A DNA stretch of 64,000 bases from Mikania micrantha (Eukaryota > Streptophyta > Magnoliopsida > Asterales > Asteraceae). Each line of letters starts with the position of its first letter. Position 1 is the stretch's first letter. The translations under genes and the position numbers were made by a program. The stretch covers positions 31,354,800 through 31,418,799 of the forward strand of contig CM018690.1 in assembly GCA_009363875.1 (NCBI GenBank). The letters are read 5' to 3'. Below the pieces are notes generated by a model. It searched no databases, had not been told where the DNA came from, and worked only from the letters and a program-made list of their open reading frames with translations. Shown in pieces: positions 45,224 to 57,600 of this stretch.

Positions 45224-47052
45224 GACTATCCACAGCGGTCACCCCACTGAAAACCCTTCCCCACTGAAATTTCATGCCACGTCATCACCCCACTGAAAAC
45301 CTTAATCACCCACAATGGTCACCCCACTGAAAACTCTTCCCCACTATTCCACGTCATCAACATTTTTTAAATTTAATTGATTTATTTAATTTTTTTTTTG
45401 CAAACAAAAAATAATAAACTTAGAATTTAATTAAACAATTCAAATAAAGATACAAATAAAATAAAAATTACATTGCAAATTTAAATAAAAAAACCATACA
45501 AAAAAACTAACAATTCAAATAAAATTTAACGATATTTATCCAAGAGTTTCTTTTTCATTTTTTGCATTATTTCACGATCTTCGTCGTCGAGCATGTCGGG
45601 AGGCCTACTCAAGTGCTCTGAGGTCGGATCGGAGAGTTTTCTCTTCGTGCATTTTTTTCCTTTCTTCGTGTTTTAGTTTTTGAAAAGTTGTGAAAGCTTG
45701 GAGTTGATCATCGAGTTCGGTTGTTGACGTGTTAGAGGATACGGTTTGACGACTCGAAGAGGACGCCCGTTTTGTTGTATCTCGACCCGTCGGTCTAACC
45801 GGTTCCGGTGGGGTGTCGAACTCGGCTTCTTCTTCGTCATCCTCTAGGTTAACCGCGTAATTTGTATGTGCGGTCGAACCCCCCGGCGAATACTCGTTCG
45901 ATTCGGAATTTTTGGTTCTTTTTGAAGAACCTTGGACCTCGTTACCTTCTTGCCAAAGAACACGGAATTTTTGCGAGTCTTTTATCGCCACCCAAACGTG
46001 GTAGTGGTTAAACGTTTGGCCGTTACTCTTTAGTTGGTATTCCTTTTCGGCCCATTTCAAAACGTTCTCGTCGCTCATCCCGCTTTTTCGGTTGTTTGCG
46101 CAGTTGCTATAGATCCCACTAAACTTTGTTAACTTGGTGCACATATCCTTCCACTTTGAATTTAGTTGATGATATGTGCGGTATTCGGCATCGAATCCCA
46201 TCACATTGTGCCAACTAACGGTTACTTTTTTCCAAAAATTTTCCCGTTTTTGCGAGTTACCTACAAAAAAAATTTTCAAAAGTAAGTTAAAAAATTAAAC
46301 CCTTTAAAATAATATATAACAAAACTAAGTAATAAACTTTTTACCTTTGGTTTTGTTCTCGGATTCGTCCATGTAACATCTTCCGAGAGCGATTTCTTCA
46401 TCGTGAGTCCATTGCTTCGGTGCCATTGGACCACTACTCGGCCCTGTTCCAGCCGGCTGTTTGTTTTTCTTACCTTTTTTGCGTTTCTGAGTGTCTTGTG
46501 TCTCCGGCACGACCTCGTTATCATGTTGGCTCGGTGACACAAAATCATATTCGAACCTAGGTTGAGAAAAGGGAGCAAAACCGGGTTGAAAGTTTGAAGG
46601 AGATTGGAAGTTTGGTGGATGTTGTTGAAAGTGTTGGATGTTTGGGTTTTGTTGTAGTTGAACCAATAAATTTCTAAGTGATTCGGGATCGTATGAGAAC
46701 GGGTTGAATTCGGGATTGGGATTGTTAGGCCTTGGATTCATGTTTGTGTTTTTTTTTTTAAAAATATAGAGAGAAAGATGAAAGATGAAGAGATTTGGGT
46801 GGTTTTTTAGGTAAAAAAAAGTTGGGTATTTATTTAGTTTTAAAAATTTATTTATTTATTTATTTATTCTTTTTTCCCGTTGAATAACGGTCAAAAAATT
46901 GCAACCAATCACGTGGCTTGGAAACCAACGGGGAGCGGGAGCCGTTCTTGGCTGGTTAGCGGGGGCCGCGGGCGTAGGGGGCGGTGTTCCCGCTGGACAC
47001 CGCGGCGGGGAAGGATCCCGCGTGCCCAACGGGATGCCCATTGTGGCAAGTC
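45224..47052 (-). mobile_element. PIF/Harbinger element carrying only the Myb-like protein
   Basis: The 1829-bp element has imperfect terminal inverted repeats, GACTATCCACAGCGG on the left and, reversed, GACTTGCCACAATGG on the right (11 of 15). A 3-bp TAA duplication flanks it (45221-45223, 47053-47055), as expected for PIF/Harbinger. The only gene inside is the Myb/SANT-like ORF; no DDE transposase is present. The right end (46900-47050) is strongly GC-rich, while the left end carries repeats of CACCCCACTGAAAAC. A short relative lies at 52988-53209. Confidence 0.82.
45605..46741 (-). CDS. Harbinger-type Myb/SANT-like protein with NAM-associated C-terminus, 350 aa
   Basis: There are two exons (46741-46345 and 46260-45605) joined by an 84-bp GT-AG intron, with a total of 1053 nt in frame. 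Residues 1-95 are Asn/Pro/Gln-rich. A basic patch (KRKKGKKNK, near residue 87) is a likely nuclear signal. A SANT/Myb-like DNA-binding region follows (QWTHDEEIALGRCYMD ... NFWKKVTVSWHNVMGF ... LNSKWKDM). The C-terminal part resembles the NAM-associated domain (SQKFRVLWQEG) and ends in an acidic stretch and a charged helix (LQAFTTFQKLKHEERKKMHEE). In PIF/Harbinger transposons such a protein binds the ends and brings in the transposase. The splice sites and frame are intact, so it may still be expressed. Similar proteins are often mis-annotated in databases. Confidence 0.82.
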
Positions 47053-47570
47053 TAAGAAAAGCAATGATGATTAGACATGAAATCGATTCATAAAAAATGT
47101 TAAATCATTTGTATATAATTTGACCTACCAGCCTGTTTAATTCATTTTTCTTACATCATGTTAAATCCATTTAAGACTCATTTATAACAAAAACAACACT
47201 AGTTTAATTAATTAAATACAATTCTTAAAGTAGAAAAAAAATCCATCTTTACTAAAAAAAATTCACAAAACAAATAACATCAGTAACATGCAAATAACGT
47301 CCGAAACCGTCACGTTAATCGTTAAAAACCAACTTAACAGCCGGAAACCGTCATAACCCTCGTAACTGTCGAAACCGAATTTTATCGCCGTAACCATCAA
47401 AAACCGTCGAAAAATTGACATGTAACCGCCATAACCGTTAGAAAATTCAAGTAAACATTTTTACACAACAATGCATATATAGCATGTTCGAGACAGAGAC
47501 CATTATACTACGGTTATATAGTTATATAAGGGTCCTATATTTCACTCTCAAATGAAAGTGTAAATGTGTA

Positions 47571-47943
47571 TTTTTATACGAGTCTTAAAAATTCTTTGTT
47601 TAAAATTAATTAATTTCATGTGTTTGTATACTTCTTTATTTAAAATGGATTTCATGTTAAATGACCTTCCACCAGATCAATGACTAATTTTCTGAAGATT
47701 ATAGAAAACTATGATGGTTTGAAGCTTGGTGAAATCAAAATGCTTGAATTCAAGGTGAGTAAAATATATATATATATAGTTGAAATCTATGGTTTTTGGG
47801 GAAAAACTAGGGGTGGATCTTGAAAATGTTAGAACTAGGGTTTTGAACTAAAGGAAAAGAAAGATTGCTTGTAAGGTGCATATCTTCAAGGTCTGAAGTT
47901 GAAAACTTTAAGGTCCAAAGTTGAAAACTCCATCAATAAGGGG

Positions 47944-47974
<31 letters not shown>

Positions 47975-48362
47975 GGGTTTATTTTAGTTTTCTAAAAGTC
48001 GGTTCATCTTCAACACTAAACGATCACACACACGCAACAAAACACATCAACATCGTCACAACACACGCTCCTTCGCTAACTAGTTAAATACATAATCAAT
48101 TGACTCTATTTGGTTTATCTGAATTTTTTATGGTTACATCTCCAAGCTTCAAATCCTTCAATTTTGAAGAAATTTCTTACTAGAATACATATGTTGTTTA
48201 ATGTTAGAATATATGGTTATTTTGGGCAAGATGTTTTGGGCTTGATCATTCCAACTAAAATCATAACATATTAATCTTCTACATTTGCAGATACCTATCA
48301 TACGCAAAAAACGATCACACACCCACAACAAACCTTAATCCGATAAATCATATCATATCAAT
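47571..48362. other. Intergenic AT-rich sequence with a T-run
   Basis: A long T-run lies at about 47946-47970. There is no supported gene. The part nearest 48362 is likely the 3' UTR of the minus-strand glucanase gene. Confidence 0.45.
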
Positions 48363-51036
48363 CTACAACATCGAAGCTACCGCTAGCGAAACAAACATAA
48401 CGAAACTAGCACTGGTTTTATCCAAAGCTGCCACATTTTTAGAGGCATTGACTCGTGCAGTAGGAGAGTCATGAGGGCCGGTTGAATTGGTAGTAGGAGT
48501 TGTTGTTGATGAGTTGGTCGGAAGTGTGGTTTCACCACTGGTAGGAGGGGCATCCACAGGTGGGCTTATGGTCGGAGCTGGTGCAGTAGCAAGACCACCC
48601 TAAACATAATATTCATATACAAGTTACATGTTTGTTACACGTGATATAAAACTTGCAACTAAGGATGAAAATGGGTCGGGTTAAGATAAACCCAATCTCA
48701 TGCCTAAATATAAAAGTCTCGTATTCAAGCCAAAACTCGTCAGGTATCGACTACACTCATAGGTTTTGGTTATAACCCATTAGTTAACTAAAAATAATTG
48801 TTGGGCATATATGGCTCAAAACATGTAAGGTACTTATCCGATATAACGTGTGAGCAAAATTGAGAAATTTAGGATTTGGGAATGAATTAGGACGACAATT
48901 AGATATATATGATGCATATTTTAAATAATTATAAAAAAGGAAATTATATCAGGTATATAATCTAGTAAATAATTACATGTTATCAGATAATCGGGTCGAG
49001 TAAACAAGTATATACCTAAACCCCATACCCACGAAAAAAATCAAAATTATCCCATACACCCTTCCTAAATGTGTTAGGTTTCAGGTGCTTCTATCCGGTT
49101 TGGGTTTCATTGTCATCCCCAATGACGAAGCCCCCTATTTTTTCGTCCGTAGTGTTAATTTTTTGGCCGAAAGGTTAATTTTTAGTTAAAAATAGAGGTT
49201 TCGCCCCCCCTCGCGTAAAAAAATTAACATGTATTATGGCTTAGGTAATTTTTCGCCCCCCTATCTGACCTTCAAGCTCCGTCACTGGTCATCCCTACTT
49301 GCAAACAAGAAATATAATGTCACACTTACACATATTGGGTGTCAACCGTGTCGGATTGACCAGTTGATAGGCATTGGGTTGGAGGGCTAAATTGTTCTAC
49401 TCAAACATGACCCATATACTTGTGTTAAAAACACCAACCCTAATCTAGACACACTTAAAAATCATGTAATTCAAGCACACCATGTTTAATTCATAAATTT
49501 AACCATGGCAAATTAGTTTACGGATAGCATTTAAGTTAACAGTCATAAGCATGTTAATCAGGTTGATGAGTTATAATAAATGAATTAAATAGGTCGTAAA
49601 CTGATTGATTGGTCGACCCGTGGTAATTACCAGTAATACGGTCAGCCTGAACACAACCATTTTATTAAATGAGTTAAATACCATAACACAAATTATTTCA
49701 CATCAAATTCTTGGTAGATGAAGATAAATAAGGTTTTGTTTTGAATATATGAATTTAACTGACTAGCAATTCAAGTTTTGCGAGAGTGCTTATAGTGTAT
49801 ATAACATTCTTTTAACCTAAAATTACTGTCTCTTTTAACAAACTCATTTTGACTAATTTAACCGACCTGTTTTTGAGTCTTTTTAACCGACATGTTTAAA
49901 CTGTTTTAGCCACGGCATTTTCATCTATTCATTTTTTGCTCCCACTGACGAAAATTTCTGGATCCGACACTTTACACAAAACCTAATTATTTTTAGTCTT
50001 GTATTGAAAAGTTAATACTCCTACAAAATATGCATGCATACCTGACTGCTCTTGGAGAGCCCGGCATCGTATATTGGTGTCAAGTCAACATTATAGATCC
50101 CAAAAGCCTTTTCGGATGGTTTCCCGGGCTTCAAATCCTCATCATACAACGCGAAGAGATACGTGTCAATGGCTTTTCCGGGCATCAACGGGGTTCCAAA
50201 CATGGACCTAAGATGAGCAACCAAGTTACCATTGTAAGCCTTGGCGTTTTCTACCGTTGCACCGGCCTCGGCTACGTCGCCTTTGTAGGGCCAACCTGTT
50301 TCAGCCACCACGATCTCGACATCATTAAACGCCATCGCGTTCAATGCCGATCTCACTGCATCCACCTTCAAGTCATCGAACCATGTTTAGTGTCAGCTTA
50401 ACACTTTAGCCAGGTACATAAATGATCAAATGTAGAGTGACCTCACTTAAGCTAGAGCCCTCTTCGGTATGTATATATAATTATTTTCTAATTATAAAAT
50501 CACAAGAACCACATATTTATTTGTGCGTCTTATATCACAATCAAGCAACATTTTATACGATTTTTAAAAGTGAAATTGCTTTGAACTTTTTTAGCATCAT
50601 CTGAGTCAGTCAGCATATTGATGAACCGACCCATTAAAAAACCTTTTTTTCAACCATTGAATCAAGTATCACCTCCTTTATATTTACACACCCTGTAATC
50701 ATAATTTAACACTCTTGTTTAATTATACGGGCCATATAAGGTGACACTATACGGCATGTACAGACCCATGTGACCCGTATTACCCGTCCAGAAAGTCCCT
50801 CGTAATCTAATCATCTCCACTATGTACGGGCGTACAGGGTTGTATGCCCAGTGCATGGGTCGCATTGGATGCGTTATTTGATAATTACTAGTTTATCAAT
50901 CATCAATATAATGTTTCCTATTATATCATTAATTTATGTTCATAACAGCATTTCATTTCATTAATTTGACACTTCAAAAAAATAATGTACTGCATAATCT
51001 ATTTACATTAAATTAAATAAAAACCGTTGTATACTT

Positions 51037-51123
<87 letters not shown>

Positions 51124-52182
51124 GCAAGTACATAAATTTAATCAAAAAAAAAAAAAAGATCCGTTGCGTTTGTTTGTGGTCACGCGAAAATAAATATTTT
51201 AAAACAAAGAGAATAATCAAACACGCATCATCCACATGTACCGTACAAGTGACGATGCATGTTGTGATTTAATTACGGGACACGTTCCGGCGAAATTATT
51301 GCCGGTTTTAAAACATTAAAGATAACGTGCACTGAACGTTCGAAGTTTAAATTCCTAAATTACCTGAGCGTCAAACATATTCATGTAATTGATGTTCGTG
51401 CCGGAATCCGGCCGGCCGGCGTTCGGCTGAAACAAGCAGAACGCTAAAGTTTCCGGCCTCGGATCAGTCTGGTAAGCAAAATAAGGGTACGGATTGATCA
51501 TGAACGGCGAACCAGTTGCTTTATTGAAATCCAACAACCCCTTCAACAAATCCACCACACTCGGATCGAATCTTCCGGCCGACGGTGGCTCCGATTGACC
51601 CAGAACCGTCATCGAATGCACCGTCGAAACCTTAATCTGCAACGAAGCCTCATCAATGGCGGTTTGGAGGTTCTTCATCGCCGGCAACAGTTGCGTCTTC
51701 AGTTCCGGTTCACCGTACTGCAGCACCTCGTTGCCGACGTTGATGAGAATGATCTTACTTGCCGGATAGTATGGTAATACGTTGGAACCGATCCAGGATT
51801 TTGCGAAATTCACGTCGCCGGCCATCGCCGGAATGTCGCCGTTGGCAGCACCGATTGTGATTCCGATGCCGGTGTTCGCTAACGCCTTGATTATCGCTGG
51901 GTCGGCTCCATAGAGTCTCACTTTTCCGATTGAAGTGGACTGTAGAAGCTTCGCGGTGGCGGATGGTGGTGGAAGGTTGTCGGCCACCATGCCGTAATTT
52001 ACTCCGATGTATGATTGCGATCCTGAGTTGTAAAAATAAAAATACAAGCGTCAGTTACAAAGGTAGGATTGAGAAGACCCCAAAATGTTTTACGATCGGA
52101 AAAGCTTACTGACGACGTCACCGGCGAGGAGGAGGAGGAGGAGGAAGAGGAATCCGGTGGCGGTGGACGGAGGAGACGCCAT
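48363..52182 (-). CDS. Glucan endo-1,3-beta-glucosidase (GH17), GPI-anchored type, 430 aa
   Basis: It hydrolyses callose-type beta-1,3-glucan at the cell surface or wall. The four exons are 52182-52110, 52022-51364, 50365-50042 and 48599-48363; all introns are GT-AG and the total is 1293 nt in frame. Residues 1-21 are a signal peptide with a long Leu run. The GH17 domain begins at YIGVNYG (residue 29). The acid/base Glu lies in INVGNEVL (Glu123) and the nucleophile in VVAETGWPYKGD (Glu266). The domain ends near residue 350. A Ser/Thr/Pro-rich tail follows, then a small-residue site (VNASKN) and a hydrophobic end (FVMFVSLAVASML), which is a GPI-attachment signal. There is no X8/CBM43 module. 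Intron 1 is 87 bp, intron 2 998 bp (microsatellite inside) and intron 3 1442 bp (MITE inside). Confidence 0.93.
49120..49287. mobile_element. hAT-type MITE in intron 3 of the GH17 gene, 168 bp
   Basis: Ends CAATGACGAAGC and, reversed, CAGTGACGGAGC match at 10 of 12 positions and are flanked by a perfect 8-bp duplication GTCATCCC (49112-49119, 49288-49295). Inside, GGGGGGGCGA-type runs near both ends face each other. It lies far from both splice sites. Confidence 0.9.
51038..51122. repeat. (ATT)n microsatellite in intron 2 of the GH17 gene
   Basis: About 28 uninterrupted ATT units. On the transcribed strand it reads as a TAA tract. ORFs of poly-Ile or similar on both strands are artefacts of this repeat. 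Confidence 0.97.
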
Positions 52183-52660
52183 GATTAGGAGTTACGTGGC
52201 AACTTGTTCACGTGTGTGCGTGTTTTTTATGACAAAAAAATGGATTTAGGATTACTTAAGGACTACGGTCGCCAACACATTAAGGAAGGTAACCTTTGTT
52301 TGGTACTTTGGTCAAAAATATCATTTTTTTTTTTCATTTTATTAAAGGATGTATTTTATATTAATACAAATTTATGTGGTTCATCAATTAGGAGTTTTTT
52401 TGGGGATAATTGCATACTCACACACACACACTTGAATGTGTGTATATAATTAATTAAAAAATAAATATTAGTTGATAACTAACATAATCATCTTTAACAA
52501 CATATTTAAAGGGTATTAAAGTATTTTCTCTCTATTTAAAAATAAAAATTATTTTTTATACCTTTAAATCATAAGACTATAAATGCTCTTTTTATTTTCA
52601 TACAACTTATTAGTTGTCATTTGAATATACCAATATATGAATATATGTATACATTTTAAA
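52183..52660. other. Upstream side of GH17 gene
   Basis: Promoter-side spacer of the glucanase. It contains a short CA repeat at about 52420 and is otherwise AT-rich. No core promoter box stands out. Confidence 0.4.
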
Positions 52661-52668
52661 TGTTAATT

Positions 52669-52903
52669 TATTTTTATTAGCAGCGAATGTCTCAATCGTG
52701 TGAGCTCACTGTTTCCAGGCCATTTCACCAAGGTTTAGTTACCTAGACCTCCCATGAGCTACCACAACCACCCCAGGAGGAAGCCCCACCAGAAAAACCC
52801 CCTGACCCCCCTCAGACCCCTTTTTCGCTTCGGGAGGGATTTGAACCCAAGACATTCCATTTGGAAAGATCCTAGGGTACCATTGAGGCAATGTCTCATT
52901 GGT
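52669..52903 (-). mobile_element. tRNA-derived SINE
   Basis: The minus strand begins CCAATGAGACATTGCCTC with an A box (GCCTCAATGGTACC) and B box (GGGTTCAAATCCC), followed by a GC-rich body. The target duplication TTTTAAATGTTAATT (15 bp) is perfect, at 52654-52668 and 52904-52918. Confidence 0.9.
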
Positions 52904-52987
52904 TTTTAAATGTTAATTATCATATATTTGTGTGAGCTAACGATGGAGTTAATTTTGGTTGCTCAAACTCGGTTGGAAATTTAACTG

Positions 52988-53209
52988 GACTAGCTTGCCC
53001 AGCGGTGCCCCATCTTTCAGCGGGGAACAATTCCTGACCCTCCACGGCTCCCGCTCCCTGCTTTCTTCTCTCTTACACCCCGTTATTCTCCTCTCACAGT
53101 GGTTTAGTGGGGAGACCGCTGTGGGGTTTTAAGGTTTTCAGTGAAATGATGACGTGACAAAAAATTTTTGTGGAGAAAGATTTCAGTGGGGTGACCACCA
53201 CAAATAGTC
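52988..53209. mobile_element. Harbinger-like MITE, 222 bp
   Basis: The right end, reversed (GACTATTTGTGGTGGTCACC followed by CCACTGAAATC), closely resembles the left end of the Harbinger element at 45224. The left end, GACTAGCTTGCCCAGCGG, resembles that element's right end reversed. TTA follows on the right, but no matching 3-bp copy is seen on the left. It is thus a deletion derivative of the same family in opposite orientation. Confidence 0.72.
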
Positions 53210-54859
53210 TTATGACCCTATAACCATCCTAATCTAATGCCTTGCCCGACCCGACCCAACTCGATCCGTCCATTTTGCTATGATTAGATTATATCAAACA
53301 AAACAAGGTTTAGGACACATGATACTTAACATTAAAATTATTCTAACATTTTATTATAAGATTCATATTTGAATATTAAAAAAAAAATTAATAATAAGAA
53401 TTACTACATGTATTGCAAATATTTTATTGTTGGTTCATAGATTTTATAAATTATTTGAATAGTTTTCAAACTTTAAACATTTATTACACATATAATTCTT
53501 ATGTCACCAAATCATCTTCACATACTTAATCAAATTACCCTCACCTAATGATTGTATGTGTTATAAATGGTGAAAGTTTGGTACTATATAGTTAATTTAT
53601 AGAGCCTAAAAATCAAAAGAAAAATACTAGCAAAACAAATAAAATATCTCATCAGTTTACTCTAAAATTATTATTTACTTTTTAAAATTCAAAACTAAAC
53701 TTTTTGAATTCTATTATTGAGCAATTAAAAATCTGTTTTTGTTTCTTTCTAGGAGACTTCGCTTTCCTCTCCTTTGAATTGTCGGCTTTAGTAGAATTTC
53801 TGTTTTAAACCAATTTTAGTTTATTTCAAGATCTTTAAAAAAACTACATTTAAAAAATTACATGAGATATTGTGGTCTCATTGAAGATTTCAATTTGTTG
53901 AAGGATACTGTCTTAATGTATGTTATATATTTATTTCAGTTATACAGGTAAAAGTACATAAATTAGGTAACTCTAAAAATATATCAAAATCTGTTCAAAA
54001 GATAAAATGTATAAAAAATGACATTCAAAATTATATTGATCAATATCATACTAATGAATCATTAAATTAACGTGAAAACTAGCCATACATGACGTGAAAA
54101 TGAATCCTGGATAATTGTGTACATTGAATAGCATAATTACTATCTATACAAAGTTGAAATATGAATAGTGAATTACAAGATTTTATACGGATTGTAAAAC
54201 ATTCTAAAGCATGATATTCCATGTTTTCACACCTTACCAAGTATCCACATGTAATACTAGGATATAGCCACGATTTTTGTCCAGCTCATGCTATTTTTTA
54301 CTCACTTTACATTTCTCAACGTTGAGAAATTGATTTCTCGTGAAAAATTCATTTTCTCGTGATAAATTCATTTGCTTGTGTTTTTTTCGCGTGATTAATT
54401 CATTTCTCGCGATTTTTCAGCGAGTAATTGAGATTTGTCATGAGAAACTCATTTTCCCCGTAATTTTTTGCGAGAAATTCGTTTTCGTTAAAATTCCTTT
54501 AGATAACACATTCCAATTTCTTATAATATGATAATTGACATGTTGTTTTCCTAGGTGTTCTATTTTAGTTTATTTTTCTTCTGTTTAACTTATTGACTCA
54601 TACTAAGTTTGTTTTATAGCCACAATTTTTACCCGTTAATGTTTTTTTTCTTTTGAGTTCGTTGCCATGCCAAAACAATGGTGTTAAATTTAAGCGGCAA
54701 TGCGCGGGAAGCGCCATCTAATTGTGTACATTGAATATGTAAAGCAAAATGATATAACAAAGTAAAACAATGACAAAAATAATATGAATTGTAATAAAAC
54801 ATATATAAAACACAATGATATATGTATATATATATATATATAAGATAATGACTTAAAAC
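53210..54859. other. AT-rich intergenic sequence with a TCGTGAGAAATTCATTT repeat
   Basis: Mostly featureless. At 54310-54485 a degenerate word of ~25 bp (variants of CTCGCGAGAAATTCATTT) occurs about seven times, some copies inverted. No gene is supported. Confidence 0.5.
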
Positions 54860-55185
54860 TAGGGGTGTTCAAAAAATCCGAAATCCGAAAAAAACTGAAA
54901 ACCGAATCGTATCCGAAACCCGAAAAAACCGGTCCGAATTAAAGATTCGGATTTGATATCCGTTTTTCGAATTCGGATCGGATATACAAAATATTGTTTA
55001 TTCGGATCGAACATCCGAATTCAATCTGAATAAACCCTGTTTATTCGGGTTGTTCGGATTATTCGGATGAAAAAAATAAGTTTATTTGGGTTTTTCGGAT
55101 AGATTCGGATCGGATCGGGTTTCGTATATTGTTTTAAAATTTTCCGATCCGTATAACTCGTTATCCGACCCGATGAACACCTCTA
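54860..55185. mobile_element. hAT-type MITE, 326 bp
   Basis: Ends TAGGGGTGTTCAAAA and GATGAACACCTCTA are flanked by CTTAAAAC (54852-54859) and CCTAAAAC (55186-55193), an 8-bp duplication with one change. The inside is TTCGGAT/ATCCGAA words as in the MITE at 28139-28611, so it is the same family but older. Confidence 0.88.
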
Positions 55186-56258
55186 CCTAAAACTTAAAAG
55201 ACAATAAATAAAAAGTCACATTTCTAAAAAATAATAAAAAACTATATGTGACATACACATAAGACTTCATAGGAATTTTATATTTGCAAGCATTTATACT
55301 TGAACCCAATTTTGTTCTTTATATATAAGCATGCGTGTGTGCAATTACGTAGTGTTTGGAGAGATATTAATTTGAGAACTAATTTATTTGTAAAGAACCA
55401 ATAATAACATCATTTAACTTTGTGGAAAAAAGTAATGTTTATACTTTTTTAATTGTCATTTGATTTGATTGATGTATATAATGTTTGGTTTTTATAGTTC
55501 CAAAAATCAAATTGATGTATGCAAATTGGTGAATTTTGAAACTAACAACAATAATTCAACAAGGCGGGCCATGATCATGTTAATAATTTGAGTCACAAAG
55601 TAGAGTCTCATGACATAATGAAGTAAAGCATCTTTTCCCTTCAATTCAATTGCAACAAAAGCAAAAGAGAGAAGAAAAGAGAAAGCAAATTTCCTCCATT
55701 TCCTTAACTTGCTTGTTCATCTTTTCTTTAAATAATTCAACAAAACAATGTGAAAAAAAAGGATATCATGATAAATGTTGGTAAAATAAAAAAAGAGTTG
55801 GGTTTCAAACTATAAAATAAAGTGGGAATTTTTTTTAAATAATATAGAAATTATGCTAATGTATTGCCTTTTACAAACTTGATAAGCTACTCCATATCAA
55901 AGAGGTATGTTTGGATATAATTAGTAAAAAAAGCTATTATGTTCAAGACAATTGGTTGGCATTTATTTTGGTGGAATTTGTGCCTATTGATTGATGATTT
56001 AATGATATTATATTATATATTTATATTTACTCATTTGAATTTTGAAAATTTGGATGAGGCTCATTATGGTTTGGATTTTAGACTTCTGCCCAATGAAAGA
56101 AAAAGCTCAATTGGGTTTTATAAACTGGGCATAGTGTTGCTTATTTGGAGCTATTTGGATTTGGGCTTGGGCCGCCAAATGCCACTAGGAACTTTCCATA
56201 CATGACCAGTGATGAGTGAGGACCTCCTAATATGCAAAATTATATATGTATTTTTGGC
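55186..56258. other. AT-rich intergenic sequence
   Basis: An 88-codon plus-strand ORF (55939-56205) is Leu/Ile/Tyr-rich and matches nothing I know. I see no other feature. Confidence 0.4.
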
Positions 56259-56266
56259 CTTTTGGG

Positions 56267-57282
56267 CAGGGGTGTTCATCGGTTCGATTAACGGTTTATT
56301 AGGTTTATTCGGTTTTGAAATTTTTTTTACCCTAACCGAAAACCGAACCGAACCGAATTCAGAAAATAGTTATCCGAACTCGGTTCGGTTTCGGTTAAAA
56401 ACCGAACAACCCGAATTTAACCGAATTCATCCATATGAACATCTCAGGTCTGAAAAAACCATCATGCCATCATTGGATCCCTAAATATGTATCTAGATCA
56501 CCAAAAAAAACATAATCAATGTATTTGAAAATTTAAAAATCACATACGCAGTTGCGCGCAGAGAAATACGTGAATCTAGCGGTGGTCGATATAGCAGTTT
56601 TATGGATTTGGGAATTAGGGTTTTCAAGCGATGGAGATGGGGGAGTATCTCGGAATGAGACCGTAGCCGCCGAATGCCTGTAGAAAGAAACCGGAGTCGA
56701 ATTTCGAATATGGTGCGAGGACTGAGTGAGGGAGATTCGATCTGAAGGGCTGAGCAAGAGGATCTGGAGTCGAGGGCTGAGCGAGATCAAACATTGAACC
56801 TTTTGACGTTTGACCAACAAGATCTGAATTTGATGACCCATATGATCGATTAACAGCATAGGGATAACCAGATCAGATGAGATGGGAAGCCACCAGAATT
56901 TGGTTGTTGATGGTTTGGAAGAAACCCCTACCGGAAGTGGCAACCGGAGAAGGCGACAGCGCGAGAGAGTTCGAGAAGGATTGGATCTGAGATTCCAAGT
57001 TCATTGTTTTAATTTAAAATGTGTTTTTGTTTTATATATTATTAATAATAAATAATATATTTAAATATAAATTCGGTTTAAACGGTTTAACCGAATAACC
57101 GAACAAACCGAATTCAAAAATATACTAGATCCGAAAACCGAACCGAAAACCGAATTCGTAATTCGGATACGGTTAATAACCGAACCGAAAACCGAATTCA
57201 CAATTCGATTCGGTTTTTTTCGGTTACGGATACGGTTCGGTTAACGGTTTTAAACGGTTTTCGGTTTTTTTGAACACCCTTA
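56267..57282. mobile_element. Long hAT-type element (1016 bp) of the same MITE family with a foreign core
   Basis: Ends CAGGGGTGTTCATCGG and TTTTTTGAACACCCTTA are flanked by CTTTTGGG (56259-56266) and CTTTTAGG (57283-57290), 7 of 8 matching. The outer ~190 bp on the left and ~225 bp on the right are CCGAAC/GTTCGG repeats. The ~600 bp between them (about 56456-57058) are not: they hold a GC-richer stretch with a 136-codon minus-strand ORF (56533-56943) containing SPSDRISLTQ and TPPSPSLENPN. That ORF looks like ordinary UTR or gene sequence, perhaps captured from a host gene. No transposase is present. Confidence 0.8.
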
Positions 57283-57404
57283 CTTTTAGGGGTAAAACTA
57301 TCACAATTGTTTGGATTAATTTACTCACTTTATCTTTTTATCTGAATTTAGTTATTCAAGATAACATGCTTATCCTATATATTTTACATGTTTAACATGA
57401 CATA

Positions 57405-57600
57405 TTGCTAATGTGCCATTTTTTTCAAAATTTTCCCTATGTGTATGTATATATATATATGCATACACACAGATATATATGCATATATTACATATATACA
57501 TGTCGTGTGTATATGTGTCATATAGACACACATGTATACATACATTATATTGGTTACATTTATAAAGTTTTTTTGTAAAAAAAAAAAACACACTTAAAGA
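57405..57600. repeat. TATG/ATACAC microsatellite-like tract
   Basis: Alternating purine-pyrimidine words (ATATATATATGCATACACAC and similar). The overlapping minus-strand ORFs in this tract are artefacts. Confidence 0.75.

Larger units (their letters stand above)
44563..47570. repeat. Repeat unit R-S, second copy, with a Harbinger insertion
   Basis: R (44563-45130) and S (about 47285-47570) match the first unit, but the stretch between them is replaced mainly by the PIF/Harbinger element at 45224-47052. Just before R, at 44450-44555, lies a fragment of the TTCGGAT-type hAT MITE (TTATTCGGGTTGTTCGGACA). Confidence 0.65.

Noticed and set aside
51008..51272. ORFs of poly-Ile on both strands
   Set aside because: They are products of the ATT microsatellite.
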